Shown here: positions 18,649 through 26,051 of the stretch, piece by piece
How positions within the stretch are numbered: position 1 is the first letter of the stretch
Layout of the letters: each line of letters opens with the position of its first letter
Program-made: the position numbers and the translations under genes
Origin: Microbacterium sp. Root166
GTDB lineage: Bacteria; Actinomycetota; Actinomycetes; Actinomycetales; Microbacteriaceae
Assembly: GCF_001427145.1 (NCBI RefSeq)
Contig: NZ_LMGL01000003.1
Coordinates: forward strand, 461,550-525,549
Direction of reading: 5' to 3'
DNA: 64,000 nt
The notes under the pieces: generated by a model
The model's database searches: none
What the model saw: the letters and a program-made list of their open reading frames with translations, nothing else
What the model was told of the DNA's origin: nothing

Positions 18649-19722
18649 GTGGCTCTCACCATCGGAATCGTCGGACTGCCCAACGTCGGCAAGTCCACCC
18701 TGTTCAACGCCCTCACCAAGAACGCGGTGCTCGCGGCGAACTATCCGTTCGCGACGATCGAGCCCAACGTCGGGGTCGTGAACCTCCCGGACCCGCGTCT
18801 CGAGACGCTCGCCGAGATCTTCCACAGCGAGCGCATCCTGCCCGCAGCGGTGTCGTTCGTCGACATCGCCGGGATCGTGCGCGGCGCCAGCGAGGGAGAG
18901 GGGCTCGGCAACAAGTTCCTCGCGAACATCCGTGAGGCAGACGCCATCGCGCAGGTCGTCCGCGGCTTCGCCGACGACGACGTGGTGCACGTCGAGGGCA
19001 CCGTCGACCCCAAGAACGACATGGAGACCATCAACGCCGAGCTGCAGCTCGCCGACCTCGAGACGCTCGAGAAGGCGATCACGCGGTACGAGAAGGAGGT
19101 GCGCGGCAAGAAGCTCGACCCCTCCGTGCTCGCCGCCGCCGTCGAGGCCCGCGACGCCCTGCAGCGCGGTGAGCTGCTGTCGGCCTCGAAGATCGACCTC
19201 GAGCCGATCCGCGAGCTCGGCCTGCTCACGGCGAAGCCCTTCATCTTCGTCTTCAACGTGGACGAGGCCGTGCTGACGGATGCCGCGCGCAAGGCAGAGC
19301 TCGAGGCTCTGGTCGCTCCCGCACAGGCCGTCTTCCTCGACGCCAAGATCGAGTCGGAGCTGATCGACCTCGACCCCGAGGACGCCGCCGAGCTGCTCGC
19401 GTCGACGGGGCAGGACGAGTCCGGCCTCAACCAGCTCGCGCGCATCGGCTTCGACACCCTCGGACTGCAGACCTACCTCACCGCGGGGCCCAAGGAAGCG
19501 CGGGCGTGGACGATCGGCAAGGGCTGGAAGGCTCCGCAGGCCGCGGGCGTCATCCACACCGACTTCGAGAAGGGCTTCATCAAGGCCGAGGTCATCTCGT
19601 TCGACGACCTCGTCGCGACCGGCTCGATCCTCGAGGCGCGTGCGAAGGGCAAAGCCCGCCTCGAGGGCAAGGACTACGTCATGCAGGACGGCGACGTGGT
19701 CGAATTCCGGTTCAACGTCTGA
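18649..19722 (+). CDS. ychF: Obg-family ATPase/GTPase YchF
   Basis: This 357-residue YchF (OLA1-like) NTPase binds ribosomes and prefers ATP. The P-loop GIVGLPNVGKST is near residues 6-17. SFVDIAGIVRGASEGEGLGN forms G3, and FNVDE fills the degenerate G4. A coiled-coil arm (about 125-195) and a C-terminal TGS domain with HTDFEKGFIKAEV and DYVMQDGDVVEFRFNV complete the family architecture. GTG 18649 gives the canonical N-terminus and fits the -10 position. It is nearly universal and single-copy. Confidence 0.96.
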   Translation: MALTIGIVGLPNVGKSTLFNALTKNAVLAANYPFATIEPNVGVVNLPDPRLETLAEIFHSERILPAAVSFVDIAGIVRGASEGEGLGNKFLANIREADAIAQVVRGFADDDVVHVEGTVDPKNDMETINAELQLADLETLEKAITRYEKEVRGKKLDPSVLAAAVEARDALQRGELLSASKIDLEPIRELGLLTAKPFIFVFNVDEAVLTDAARKAELEALVAPAQAVFLDAKIESELIDLDPEDAAELLASTGQDESGLNQLARIGFDTLGLQTYLTAGPKEARAWTIGKGWKAPQAAGVIHTDFEKGFIKAEVISFDDLVATGSILEARAKGKARLEGKDYVMQDGDVVEFRFNV

Positions 19723-19747
19723 CACGACGGGCACGAAGGAACAGAGC

Positions 19748-20317
19748 ATGACCGACACCCAGATCTTCGAGCCCGACGGCCGCGCCGTGCCGTACGCCGT
19801 GGAGGGCGACGGCCCCGTCAAGCTGGTGCTCATCCCCGAGCGCGGTCTGAACGGCGATGCCCTCGGCGTCGTCGCGCACTACCTCGCCGAGGAAGCCGGG
19901 TTCCACATCGTGCGCATCGGCACGGGCGCCGACTCGAATGAGTGCACCCTCGACGAGCGCGTCGAGGCGACCGTCGCCGTCATCGACCACCTGGGGCTCG
20001 ACCACGCGTGGATCGGCGGCCACGGCTTCGGCGGCACGGTCGCCCGGGCCTTCGCCGCGGCCCACACCGACCGCGCCAACGGCGTGCTGCTGCTCGGTGT
20101 CGAGGAGACCGAGGTGCCGCTCGCCCCCGCGATCCCCGTGCTGATCGTCCAGGGAACCGAAGACATCGTGACGCCCCCTGCCCAGGGCGAGCTGCTGCAG
20201 GCGGCTGCGCCCGAGCGCGCCAGCATCAAGACGATCCACGGGGGCGACCACGAGTTCCCGGCGACGCATCCCATCGAGACGGCCGTCGTCATCGAGGAAT
20301 ACCTCGACTGGGACTGA
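19748..20317 (+). CDS. Alpha/beta-hydrolase-fold protein lacking the nucleophile serine
   Basis: This 189-residue protein has an alpha/beta hydrolase fold: an early LVLIPERG strand-turn, the nucleophile elbow WIGGHGFGGTVARAF, a VLIVQGTEDIVTPP acid-strand region and HGGDHEFP with the terminal histidine. The elbow reads G-H-G-F-G, so residue 93, normally Ser, is Gly. It is also shorter than most family members and lacks a clear lid. It may be a non-hydrolytic member. ATG 19748 has a GAAGGA ribosome site. It lies 25 nt after ychF and 9 nt before the ABC-F gene, so co-transcription is likely. Confidence 0.7.
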   Translation: MTDTQIFEPDGRAVPYAVEGDGPVKLVLIPERGLNGDALGVVAHYLAEEAGFHIVRIGTGADSNECTLDERVEATVAVIDHLGLDHAWIGGHGFGGTVARAFAAAHTDRANGVLLLGVEETEVPLAPAIPVLIVQGTEDIVTPPAQGELLQAAAPERASIKTIHGGDHEFPATHPIETAVVIEEYLDWD

Positions 20318-20326
20318 CCCCTCGTC

Positions 20327-21976
20327 ATGACAGCAACCCTCGTGGTGCAGGGACTGGCCGGAGGGCACGGCCACCGCACGCTCTTCGACTCGCTCGACCT
20401 GACCGTGGCCCCCGGCGACGTCATCGGCGTCGTCGGAGCCAACGGCGCGGGCAAGTCCACCCTGCTGCGCCTGCTGGCCGGCATCGACGAGCCGCAGGCC
20501 GGCACCATCCGCCTTGCTCCGGCCGACGCCTTCGTGGGCTGGCTGCCGCAGGAGCACGAACGTGTTGGAGGCGAGTCAGTCGCGGGCTACATCGCGCGGC
20601 GCACCGGCTGCGCCGAAGCGACGAAGGACATGGATGCCGCGGCATCCGCTCTCGCCGAACCGCCGGCCGACGGCGGTCCCGACCCCGCCGACGTGTACTC
20701 GGCCGCACTCGACCGGTGGCTGGCCAGCGGCGCGGCCGACCTGGATGAGCGGCTTCCCGTCGTGCTCGCCGACCTCGGGCTCGAGGTGGACGGCGAGGCG
20801 CCCATGACGTCGCTGTCGGGCGGCCAGGCGGCCCGCGTGGGCCTCGCGGCGCTGCTGCTGTCGCGATTCGACATCGTGCTGCTGGACGAGCCCACCAACG
20901 ACCTCGACCTCGACGGGCTCGAACGGCTGGAGGCCTTCGTGCGCGGACTGCGCGGTGGTGTGGTGCTCGTGAGCCACGACCGCGAGTTCCTCTCGCGCTG
21001 CGTGACCCGCGTGCTCGAGCTCGACCTCGCGCAGGCGTCGAACCGGGTGTACGGCGGCGGCTACGATTCGTACCTCGAGGAGCGCGCGACGGTGCGCCGC
21101 CACCAGCGGGAGAAGTACGACGAGTTCGCCGACAAGAAAGCCGACCTCGTCGCCCGTGCACGTACGCAGCGGGAGTGGTCGAGCCAGGGTGTCCGCAACG
21201 CCATGAAGAAAGCCCCCGACAACGACAAGGTCCGGCGCAAGGCGTCGACCGAGTCGAGCGAGAAGCAGGCGCAGAAGGTGCGGCAGATGGAGAGCCGCAT
21301 CGCGCGCCTGGACGAGGTCGAGGAGCCCCGCAAGGAGTGGCAGCTCGAGTTCACCGTCGGCGCCGCGCCGCGGTCCAGCTCAGTCGTCTCCACGCTCAGC
21401 GCTGCGGTGTTCCGGCAGGGCTCGTTCACGCTCGGGCCTGTGTCGCTGCAGGTGAACGCGGGGGAGCGGATCGGCATCACCGGCCCGAACGGCGCCGGGA
21501 AGTCCACCCTGCTGCGTGCCCTTCTCGGGCGGCAGGAGCCGGTGTCGGGGACCGCGAGCATGGGTGCGAGCGTGGAGGTCGGCGAGATCGATCAGGCCCG
21601 GTCACTGCTGGTGGGCGCCCGGCCGCTCGCCGAGGCGTTCGAAGAGCACGTGCCCGAGATGGCGTCGGGCGACGTGCGGACGCTTCTCGCGAAGTTCGGG
21701 CTCAAGGCCGACCACGTGAACCGGCCGGTCGACGAGCTCTCGCCCGGGGAGCGCACGCGCGCAGGGCTGGCGCTCCTGCAGGCTCGGGGCGTGAACCTGC
21801 TGGTGCTCGACGAGCCGACGAACCACCTCGACCTGCCGGCCATCGAGCAGCTCGAGCAGGCGCTGGAGTCCTACACCGGCACCCTGCTGCTCGTGACGCA
21901 CGACCGGCGAATGCTGACGACGGTGCAGACTGACCGCCACTGGCGCGTCGAGGCGGGCGTCGTCACCGAGCTCTGA
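20327..21976 (+). CDS. ABC-F family ATPase
   Basis: This 549-residue protein has two tandem ABC ATPase domains and no membrane segment, the ABC-F layout of ribosome-associated factors and antibiotic-protection proteins. Walker A motifs are at 37-45 (GANGAGKST) and near 390 (GPNGAGKST). Signatures are SLSGGQ and ELSPGE, and Walker B regions are LLDEPTNDLDLD and VLDEPTNHLDLP. The basic P-site-tRNA-interacting linker (about 235-330) contains a coiled-coil rich in Lys/Arg/Gln. Housekeeping and resistance subtypes cannot be separated by eye. It begins 9 nt after the hydrolase-like gene. Confidence 0.93.
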   Translation: MTATLVVQGLAGGHGHRTLFDSLDLTVAPGDVIGVVGANGAGKSTLLRLLAGIDEPQAGTIRLAPADAFVGWLPQEHERVGGESVAGYIARRTGCAEATKDMDAAASALAEPPADGGPDPADVYSAALDRWLASGAADLDERLPVVLADLGLEVDGEAPMTSLSGGQAARVGLAALLLSRFDIVLLDEPTNDLDLDGLERLEAFVRGLRGGVVLVSHDREFLSRCVTRVLELDLAQASNRVYGGGYDSYLEERATVRRHQREKYDEFADKKADLVARARTQREWSSQGVRNAMKKAPDNDKVRRKASTESSEKQAQKVRQMESRIARLDEVEEPRKEWQLEFTVGAAPRSSSVVSTLSAAVFRQGSFTLGPVSLQVNAGERIGITGPNGAGKSTLLRALLGRQEPVSGTASMGASVEVGEIDQARSLLVGARPLAEAFEEHVPEMASGDVRTLLAKFGLKADHVNRPVDELSPGERTRAGLALLQARGVNLLVLDEPTNHLDLPAIEQLEQALESYTGTLLLVTHDRRMLTTVQTDRHWRVEAGVVTEL

Positions 21977-21981
21977 GCCCG

Positions 21982-22332
21982 CTAGCGCCCCTGACGCTTC
22001 TTGAACGGCTTGGGCTGGCCCTTGACCGCGGGCGCACGGCCTTTGCCCTTCGAGGCCTTCGCCTTGCCGCCCTTCGGAGCCGCGGGCTTGTCGTCCGTCG
22101 CCTCGGGCGCCGCCTTGATCCGCGCGTGCGCCTCGGGAACGAGAAGGATGCCGGCCTTCGTCAGACGCGTCGGTCCGCTGTCCCGCGTGAAGAGCGGAGC
22201 GCCCACCTCCTCCTCGAGCTTGTCGATCGACGTGTAGAGCGACGCGAGGGGGATGCCGAGGGACTCCGCTGCGCGCGGAAAGTGCAGCTCCTCGGCGACC
22301 GCGAGGAACCGCTTCAATTGGGCGATCTTCAC
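21982..22332 (-). CDS. HTH-only LysR-like protein with basic tail
   Basis: This 116-residue protein is a LysR-type winged helix-turn-helix (about 1-62: QLKRFLAVAEELHFPRAAESLGIPLASLY followed by DKLEEEVGAPLFTRD) with no effector-binding domain. After a short linker the last 35 residues are Lys/Gly/Pro-rich (KGGKAKASKGKGRAP, KPFKKRQGR), reminiscent of AT-hook or histone-like tails. GTG 22332 has a GAGAGGA ribosome site. It converges with the ABC-F gene, leaving only 5 nt. It could be a truncated regulator or a genuine small DNA-binding protein; the intact ribosome site favours the latter. Confidence 0.75.
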   Translation of the reverse strand: MKIAQLKRFLAVAEELHFPRAAESLGIPLASLYTSIDKLEEEVGAPLFTRDSGPTRLTKAGILLVPEAHARIKAAPEATDDKPAAPKGGKAKASKGKGRAPAVKGQPKPFKKRQGR

Positions 22333-22429
22333 AAGGAGTCCTCTCGGTGGGCATCGGATCCTGCCCGTACTCAGGGTAGGCGCACGACGGGGCGGTTCGT
22401 ATCGGGCGCCCCGGGTGCCGCCGGATCGG

Positions 22430-22435
22430 TAGAGT
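22430..22435 (+). promoter_or_regulatory. -10 element (TAGAGT) of leaderless gene
   Basis: TAGAGT, six bases, then ATG 22442. Confidence 0.5.
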
Positions 22436-22441
22436 GCGCCC

Positions 22442-22657
22442 ATGACCACGAACGTCACTGTCTACATCGGCAGCATGGATGCGAACTACGCGAAGTTCCG
22501 GTTCACCGACCCGGCCGAGTGGGAACGCGTCCGAGCGCAGATCGCGAGTGCGATGGATGCCGGCAAGGGACTGATCGAGTTCAGCCGCAAGGGCGACAAG
22601 GTCGTCTACGTCTACAGCCCCTTCCTCGCGATCAGCTGGATCGAATCCGGCGCCTGA
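22442..22657 (+). CDS. Small conserved-looking protein of unknown function
   Basis: This 71-residue soluble protein starts MTTNVTVYIGSMDANYAKF and ends with a hydrophobic VVYVYSPFLAISWIES stretch. Predicted strands alternate with one helix (PAEWERVRAQIASAMDAGKG). The leaderless promoter and matching codon usage support it as real. It is single and converges with a lipoprotein gene. I recognise no family. Confidence 0.6.
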   Translation: MTTNVTVYIGSMDANYAKFRFTDPAEWERVRAQIASAMDAGKGLIEFSRKGDKVVYVYSPFLAISWIESGA

Positions 22658-22668
22658 GGCACCGGGCG

Positions 22669-23073
22669 TCATACCCGGACGGTGACGGATGCCTCGGTGG
22701 GCCCGCCGCACTCCTCGGTGCCGCCGGTCCGACGCCAGTCCGGGTCGACCGCGGTGCTGGTGAGGAGTTCGCTCGCGGCGTCGTAGACCTCGATGGTCAT
22801 GTCTTGAGGGAACTGACCGGTGAACGTCCACACGTCGCCGTCCACCACCGCAGGGAAGACCGTGACCCCGGCGTCGGATGCCTCCCGCGACGGCGCGCAC
22901 AGGTCGTCGTGGCAGATGAGGACGTCTTCGGCCGCGGGGACGTCGACCACGATCTCGAGAGTGGACATGTAGGCGATCAGCGGACATGCGACCGGTTCAG
23001 CCGGCGCGCAGCCGGTCACTGCCAGCGCGGCCACCCCGGCTGCGACCGGGATCATGCGCCGACGCGTGTTCAT
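22669..23073 (-). CDS. Small lipoprotein, unknown function
   Basis: This 134-residue secreted lipoprotein has a twin-Arg-rich n-region (MNTRRRM), hydrophobic core and lipobox LAVTGC, with Cys22 as the lipidation site. The mature part has three or four further cysteines (VACPL, ICHDDLC, EECGG) that could pair as disulfides, and beta-strand-like segments ending EASVTVRV. ATG 23073 follows GATAAT by six bases. It lies 25 nt downstream of the alpha/beta hydrolase gene on the same strand. Confidence 0.7.
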   Translation of the reverse strand: MNTRRRMIPVAAGVAALAVTGCAPAEPVACPLIAYMSTLEIVVDVPAAEDVLICHDDLCAPSREASDAGVTVFPAVVDGDVWTFTGQFPQDMTIEVYDAASELLTSTAVDPDWRRTGGTEECGGPTEASVTVRV

Positions 23074-23079
23074 GCCGCC

Positions 23080-23085
23080 ATTATC
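23080..23085 (-). promoter_or_regulatory. -10 element (GATAAT) of leaderless lipoprotein gene
   Basis: GATAAT on the minus strand, GGCGGC, then ATG 23073. Confidence 0.5.
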
Positions 23086-23098
23086 GTCGTCTGCGGCC

Positions 23099-23878
23099 TC
23101 AGTCCTGCGGGGCCCGCTCACGGACGACGCGCGCCGTCGCCGCAGGGTCGGGCCGATGCATGACCGACTCCGGAACGATGACGAGGTCGGCGCCCATCTC
23201 GTCGGCCAGCCTATCGGCGGCGGTCATCAGCATCGGGAAGGTCTGCTCGCCGCGGATCACGGTCACCGGCTGCGACACCGACAGCATCTCGGCCGTCGGG
23301 GTCGACACCTGACGCACCAGGTTCTGGTCGTAGACGGTGGACTGCGCGAGCGGAGCGATCGCGGCGAGCGCTCCGCTCGCCCGCATCCCGTCGACCATGT
23401 CTCGCGGCAGCTCGATCCCCTCCAGCTGGAACAGCTCCACGGCATCCTCGTGCCGGCCCTCGTCGACGAGCGCCTGGAGCCGATCGGAGAGGTCGTCGGC
23501 CGGCTCGGCCTCGCCGAACCGCAGCGGCGGCTCCGACAGGAACAGCGCGCGCATGGGCACGCCCAGCGACGCGGCGAACAGCGCCAGCACCGCGCCCGAC
23601 GAGTGCCCGAGCACGATCGCGTCGCCGCCAGCAGCGCCGATGACGGCCGCGAGGTCCTCGGCCTCTCGCTCCGGGGTCGACCCCCTCACGTCGCCGCTGT
23701 CGCCGCGCGCCCGGCGATCCCAGGAGACGGCCGTGAACCCCTCGGCGGCGACCGCGGCGGCGAGGCCGGACGCGTCATCCGCCGCCGAAAGGGCGCCGTT
23801 GACGAAGACCACGACCGGCCCGACACCCTCCGTGCGGTAGGCGATCGGGGTGCCGTCGGCAGAGTTCACGGTGCGCAT
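23099..23878 (-). CDS. Alpha/beta hydrolase
   Basis: This 259-residue alpha/beta hydrolase has an intact nucleophile elbow, VLGHSSGAVLAL, with Ser93 in GHSSG. An oxyanion region is seen in VVFVNGALS, with SWDRRARGDSG further on, and a C-terminal His in ESVMHRPDP. A helical lid (about 115-185) is rich in acidic residues. No signal peptide is present, so it is likely cytosolic; the substrate is unknown. It precedes the lipoprotein gene and follows the alcohol dehydrogenase gene on the same strand. Confidence 0.85.
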   Translation of the reverse strand: MRTVNSADGTPIAYRTEGVGPVVVFVNGALSAADDASGLAAAVAAEGFTAVSWDRRARGDSGDVRGSTPEREAEDLAAVIGAAGGDAIVLGHSSGAVLALFAASLGVPMRALFLSEPPLRFGEAEPADDLSDRLQALVDEGRHEDAVELFQLEGIELPRDMVDGMRASGALAAIAPLAQSTVYDQNLVRQVSTPTAEMLSVSQPVTVIRGEQTFPMLMTAADRLADEMGADLVIVPESVMHRPDPAATARVVRERAPQD

Positions 23879-23921
23879 TCCGCCACGAAACCACGCGGCA
23901 CCGACACTCACAACCCCGGGA

Positions 23922-24962
23922 TCAGAACGCGACCAGCACCTTGAGCGCCTCGCGCGCGTCCATGGCGGCGTACCCGGTGGGGACATCGTCGATGCCGACG
24001 GTGCGGTCGAACACCCGGCCGGGATCGATCTCGCCGCTGAGCACCTGGCGGATCGCGTCCTCGAGGTATGCGCGCACTGGCGCCGGGCCGCCCGCGAGCA
24101 TCGCGTTCTTGCCGAACAGCGAGTCCCAGCCGATCGGCGCGGACTCGTACTGCGGCACGCCGACGCGCGAGATGATGCCGCCCGGCCGGACCACCCCGTA
24201 CGCCTGCTCGTACGCGGGCATGTGCCCGACGGCCTCGAGCACGACGTGGCTGCCTTCGCCGCCGGTCAGCTCCATGACCCGCCCGATGCCCTCGTCGCCG
24301 CGCTCGGCCACCACGTCGGTCGCACCGAACTCGATGCCGAGGTCGGTGCGCGAGGCGTGGCGGCCCATGAGGATGATGCGCTCGGCGCCGAGCTGGCGCG
24401 AGGCGAGCACCGCCGACAGCCCGACGGCGCCGTCGCCGATCACGGTGACGGTCTTGCCGGCTTCGACGCGGCCCATGAAGGCGGCGTGGTAGCCCGTGAG
24501 ATAGACGTCCGAGAGGGTCAGGAGCGACGGGAGCAGCTCGCTGCGCTCATCGACACCCGGCACGGCCACGAGGGTGCCGTCGGCCTGCGGGATGCGCGCC
24601 AGCTCGGCCTGCAGACCGCCGACGCCGCGGGTGCCGTAGAAGCCGCCGTGGAGGCAGGACGTGTGCACGCCCTCGCGGCAGAACACGCACGTGTTGTCGC
24701 TGTACACGAACGGCACGATGACGAAGTCGCCCTTGCGAACCGTCGAGACCGCCGACCCGGTGTCCTCGACGACGCCGATGAGCTCGTGCCCCATCGTGCG
24801 GCCCTTCGAGTCCGGCTTCATCGAGTGGTACGGGTGCAGGTCCGAGCCGCACACGCACGCCCGGACTGCCCGCACGATGGCGTCGGTGGGCTCGACGATC
24901 TCGGGATCGGGCACCGTCTCGACGCGCACATCGCCGGGTCCGTACATCAGTGTGGCCTTCAT
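23922..24962 (-). CDS. Zinc-dependent alcohol dehydrogenase family protein
   Basis: This 346-residue MDR enzyme has the catalytic zinc site in CVCGSDLHPY and GRTMGHELIG, and a structural-zinc-like loop with NTCVFCREGVHTSCLHG. The cofactor-binding GDGAVGLSAVLA region and a VLEAVGH segment follow. It resembles the formaldehyde-dehydrogenase-like ADH3 subgroup. The substrate is unknown. ATG 24962 is supported by the conserved MKATLMYGPGDVRVE opening. A perfect palindrome lies 24 bases upstream of the start. Confidence 0.88.
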   Translation of the reverse strand: MKATLMYGPGDVRVETVPDPEIVEPTDAIVRAVRACVCGSDLHPYHSMKPDSKGRTMGHELIGVVEDTGSAVSTVRKGDFVIVPFVYSDNTCVFCREGVHTSCLHGGFYGTRGVGGLQAELARIPQADGTLVAVPGVDERSELLPSLLTLSDVYLTGYHAAFMGRVEAGKTVTVIGDGAVGLSAVLASRQLGAERIILMGRHASRTDLGIEFGATDVVAERGDEGIGRVMELTGGEGSHVVLEAVGHMPAYEQAYGVVRPGGIISRVGVPQYESAPIGWDSLFGKNAMLAGGPAPVRAYLEDAIRQVLSGEIDPGRVFDRTVGIDDVPTGYAAMDAREALKVLVAF

Positions 24963-24985
24963 CGGATGGTTCCCTTCGAGTGGGC

Positions 24986-25007
24986 GGATGCCGCGGCCGC
25001 GGCATCC
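24986..25007 (-). terminator. Perfect 22-bp palindrome, probable terminator stem
   Basis: Arms GGATGCCGCGG and CCGCGGCATCC abut with no spacer, so a hairpin would lose a few central pairs as loop. It sits between the inositol-phosphatase-like gene, whose transcript would end here, and the alcohol dehydrogenase. It is an inverted pair of the dispersed GGATGCCG word. Confidence 0.5.
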
Positions 25008-25039
25008 TCGATTCTCCCGCGTGGTTCCGGGGGCAGGGC

Positions 25040-25819
25040 CTAGCGCAGGGCGTCGAGCCGCTCGAGCAGGAAGGCGTGGGTCTCGGCATCCGCTGCGGCG
25101 AGCAGGCCGTGGTCGCCGGTGTGCAGCTCGCCGCCGGCGAGGTTCGTGACGACGGCGCCCGCGGCGCGGCACACCGCGATCCCTGCGGTCCAGTGGACGC
25201 TGCCGCGCAGGTCGCCGCCCGTGATGTACGCCGCCTGCTGGCCGCTGGCGACCCAGGCGAGCGCCAGCGTGCTCGAGAAGCACCGAGGGCTGAAGCGGGA
25301 GCGGAACACATCGTCCGACAGCAGACGGATGCCGCTGCCTCCCTCGTAGCCGCTCTCGAGGTTCACACTGGCCAGCTGCGAGGTCGAAGAAGGGGCGAGC
25401 GCGCGTTCGCCGAGGCGTCCGAAGGCGCCCGTGCCATCCGTCCGGAACGCGTGCCCCGCGACGGGGTCGGCCACCGCCGCAGCCGTCGTGACGCCGTCGA
25501 TCTCGAGAGCGACGTTGACGGCGAACACCGGCACCTGCGCGGCGAAGTTCAGCGTTCCGCAGATCGGGTCCACGAGCCAGCGCCGCGACGAGTCTCCCGT
25601 GGTCTCCAGCTCCTCACCGACGACGGCGTCTGCGGGTCGGAGGTCCGACAGAACGGCGCGGATCGCGCGTTCGGCCTCGATGTCGGCCTCCGTCGAGAAG
25701 TCGGCGCCCTCATGCTCGAACCTGCGATTGTGCGCGCCGTAGCGGCTGCGGGCGACCTCCGCCCCGGCGAGGGCCGCGCGCAGCGCGACATCGGAATCGG
25801 TCAGGGTCGCGATCACCAT
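25040..25819 (-). CDS. Inositol-monophosphatase-family protein with altered metal ligands
   Basis: This 259-residue IMPase/FBPase-superfamily protein keeps the DFSTEADIEAER opening and the GEELE motif (Glu70). The first metal motif, normally DPxDGT, reads WLVDPICGTLNF, with Cys87 for the second Asp. The C-terminal WD motif reads VHWTAGIAV, with Thr211 for Asp. In human IMPA1 the equivalents (D93 and D220) bind Mg. It may be inactive or have a changed reaction. ATG 25819 is chosen because the family N-terminus starts there. It diverges from the sugar ABC operon. Confidence 0.75.
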   Translation of the reverse strand: MVIATLTDSDVALRAALAGAEVARSRYGAHNRRFEHEGADFSTEADIEAERAIRAVLSDLRPADAVVGEELETTGDSSRRWLVDPICGTLNFAAQVPVFAVNVALEIDGVTTAAAVADPVAGHAFRTDGTGAFGRLGERALAPSSTSQLASVNLESGYEGGSGIRLLSDDVFRSRFSPRCFSSTLALAWVASGQQAAYITGGDLRGSVHWTAGIAVCRAAGAVVTNLAGGELHTGDHGLLAAADAETHAFLLERLDALR

Positions 25820-25853
25820 GACCTCAGTCAACCAGCCGGGCGAGATGGCCTGC

Positions 25854-25920
25854 GCAGGAGAACCTTCCTTCCACAGGACGCGTGACCCAGGATCCTCCTG
25901 TGGAGGGCCCCTTCTCCTGC
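25854..25920. promoter_or_regulatory. Nested inverted repeat upstream of sugar ABC genes
   Basis: Outer arms GCAGGAGAA (25854-25862) and TTCTCCTGC (25912-25920) match perfectly. Inner arms CCACAGGA (25871-25878) and TCCTGTGG (25896-25903) also match, extending by one mismatch. The structure lies between two divergent genes, so it is not a terminator for either. It could be a paired operator for a LacI/GntR-type regulator or a leader structure. Confidence 0.4.
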
Positions 25921-26051
25921 AGAAGGCTCGCGCCGTTCCGCTTCTGGCGGCCGAAACGACGGTTGTCAAGCCCCATGGGGATCGCTTCCCGGCCGACCTA
26001 CCTTCGCCCCACCGCTCACTTCTCCGACGAGCGGGGGATGAGGTCGATGAC

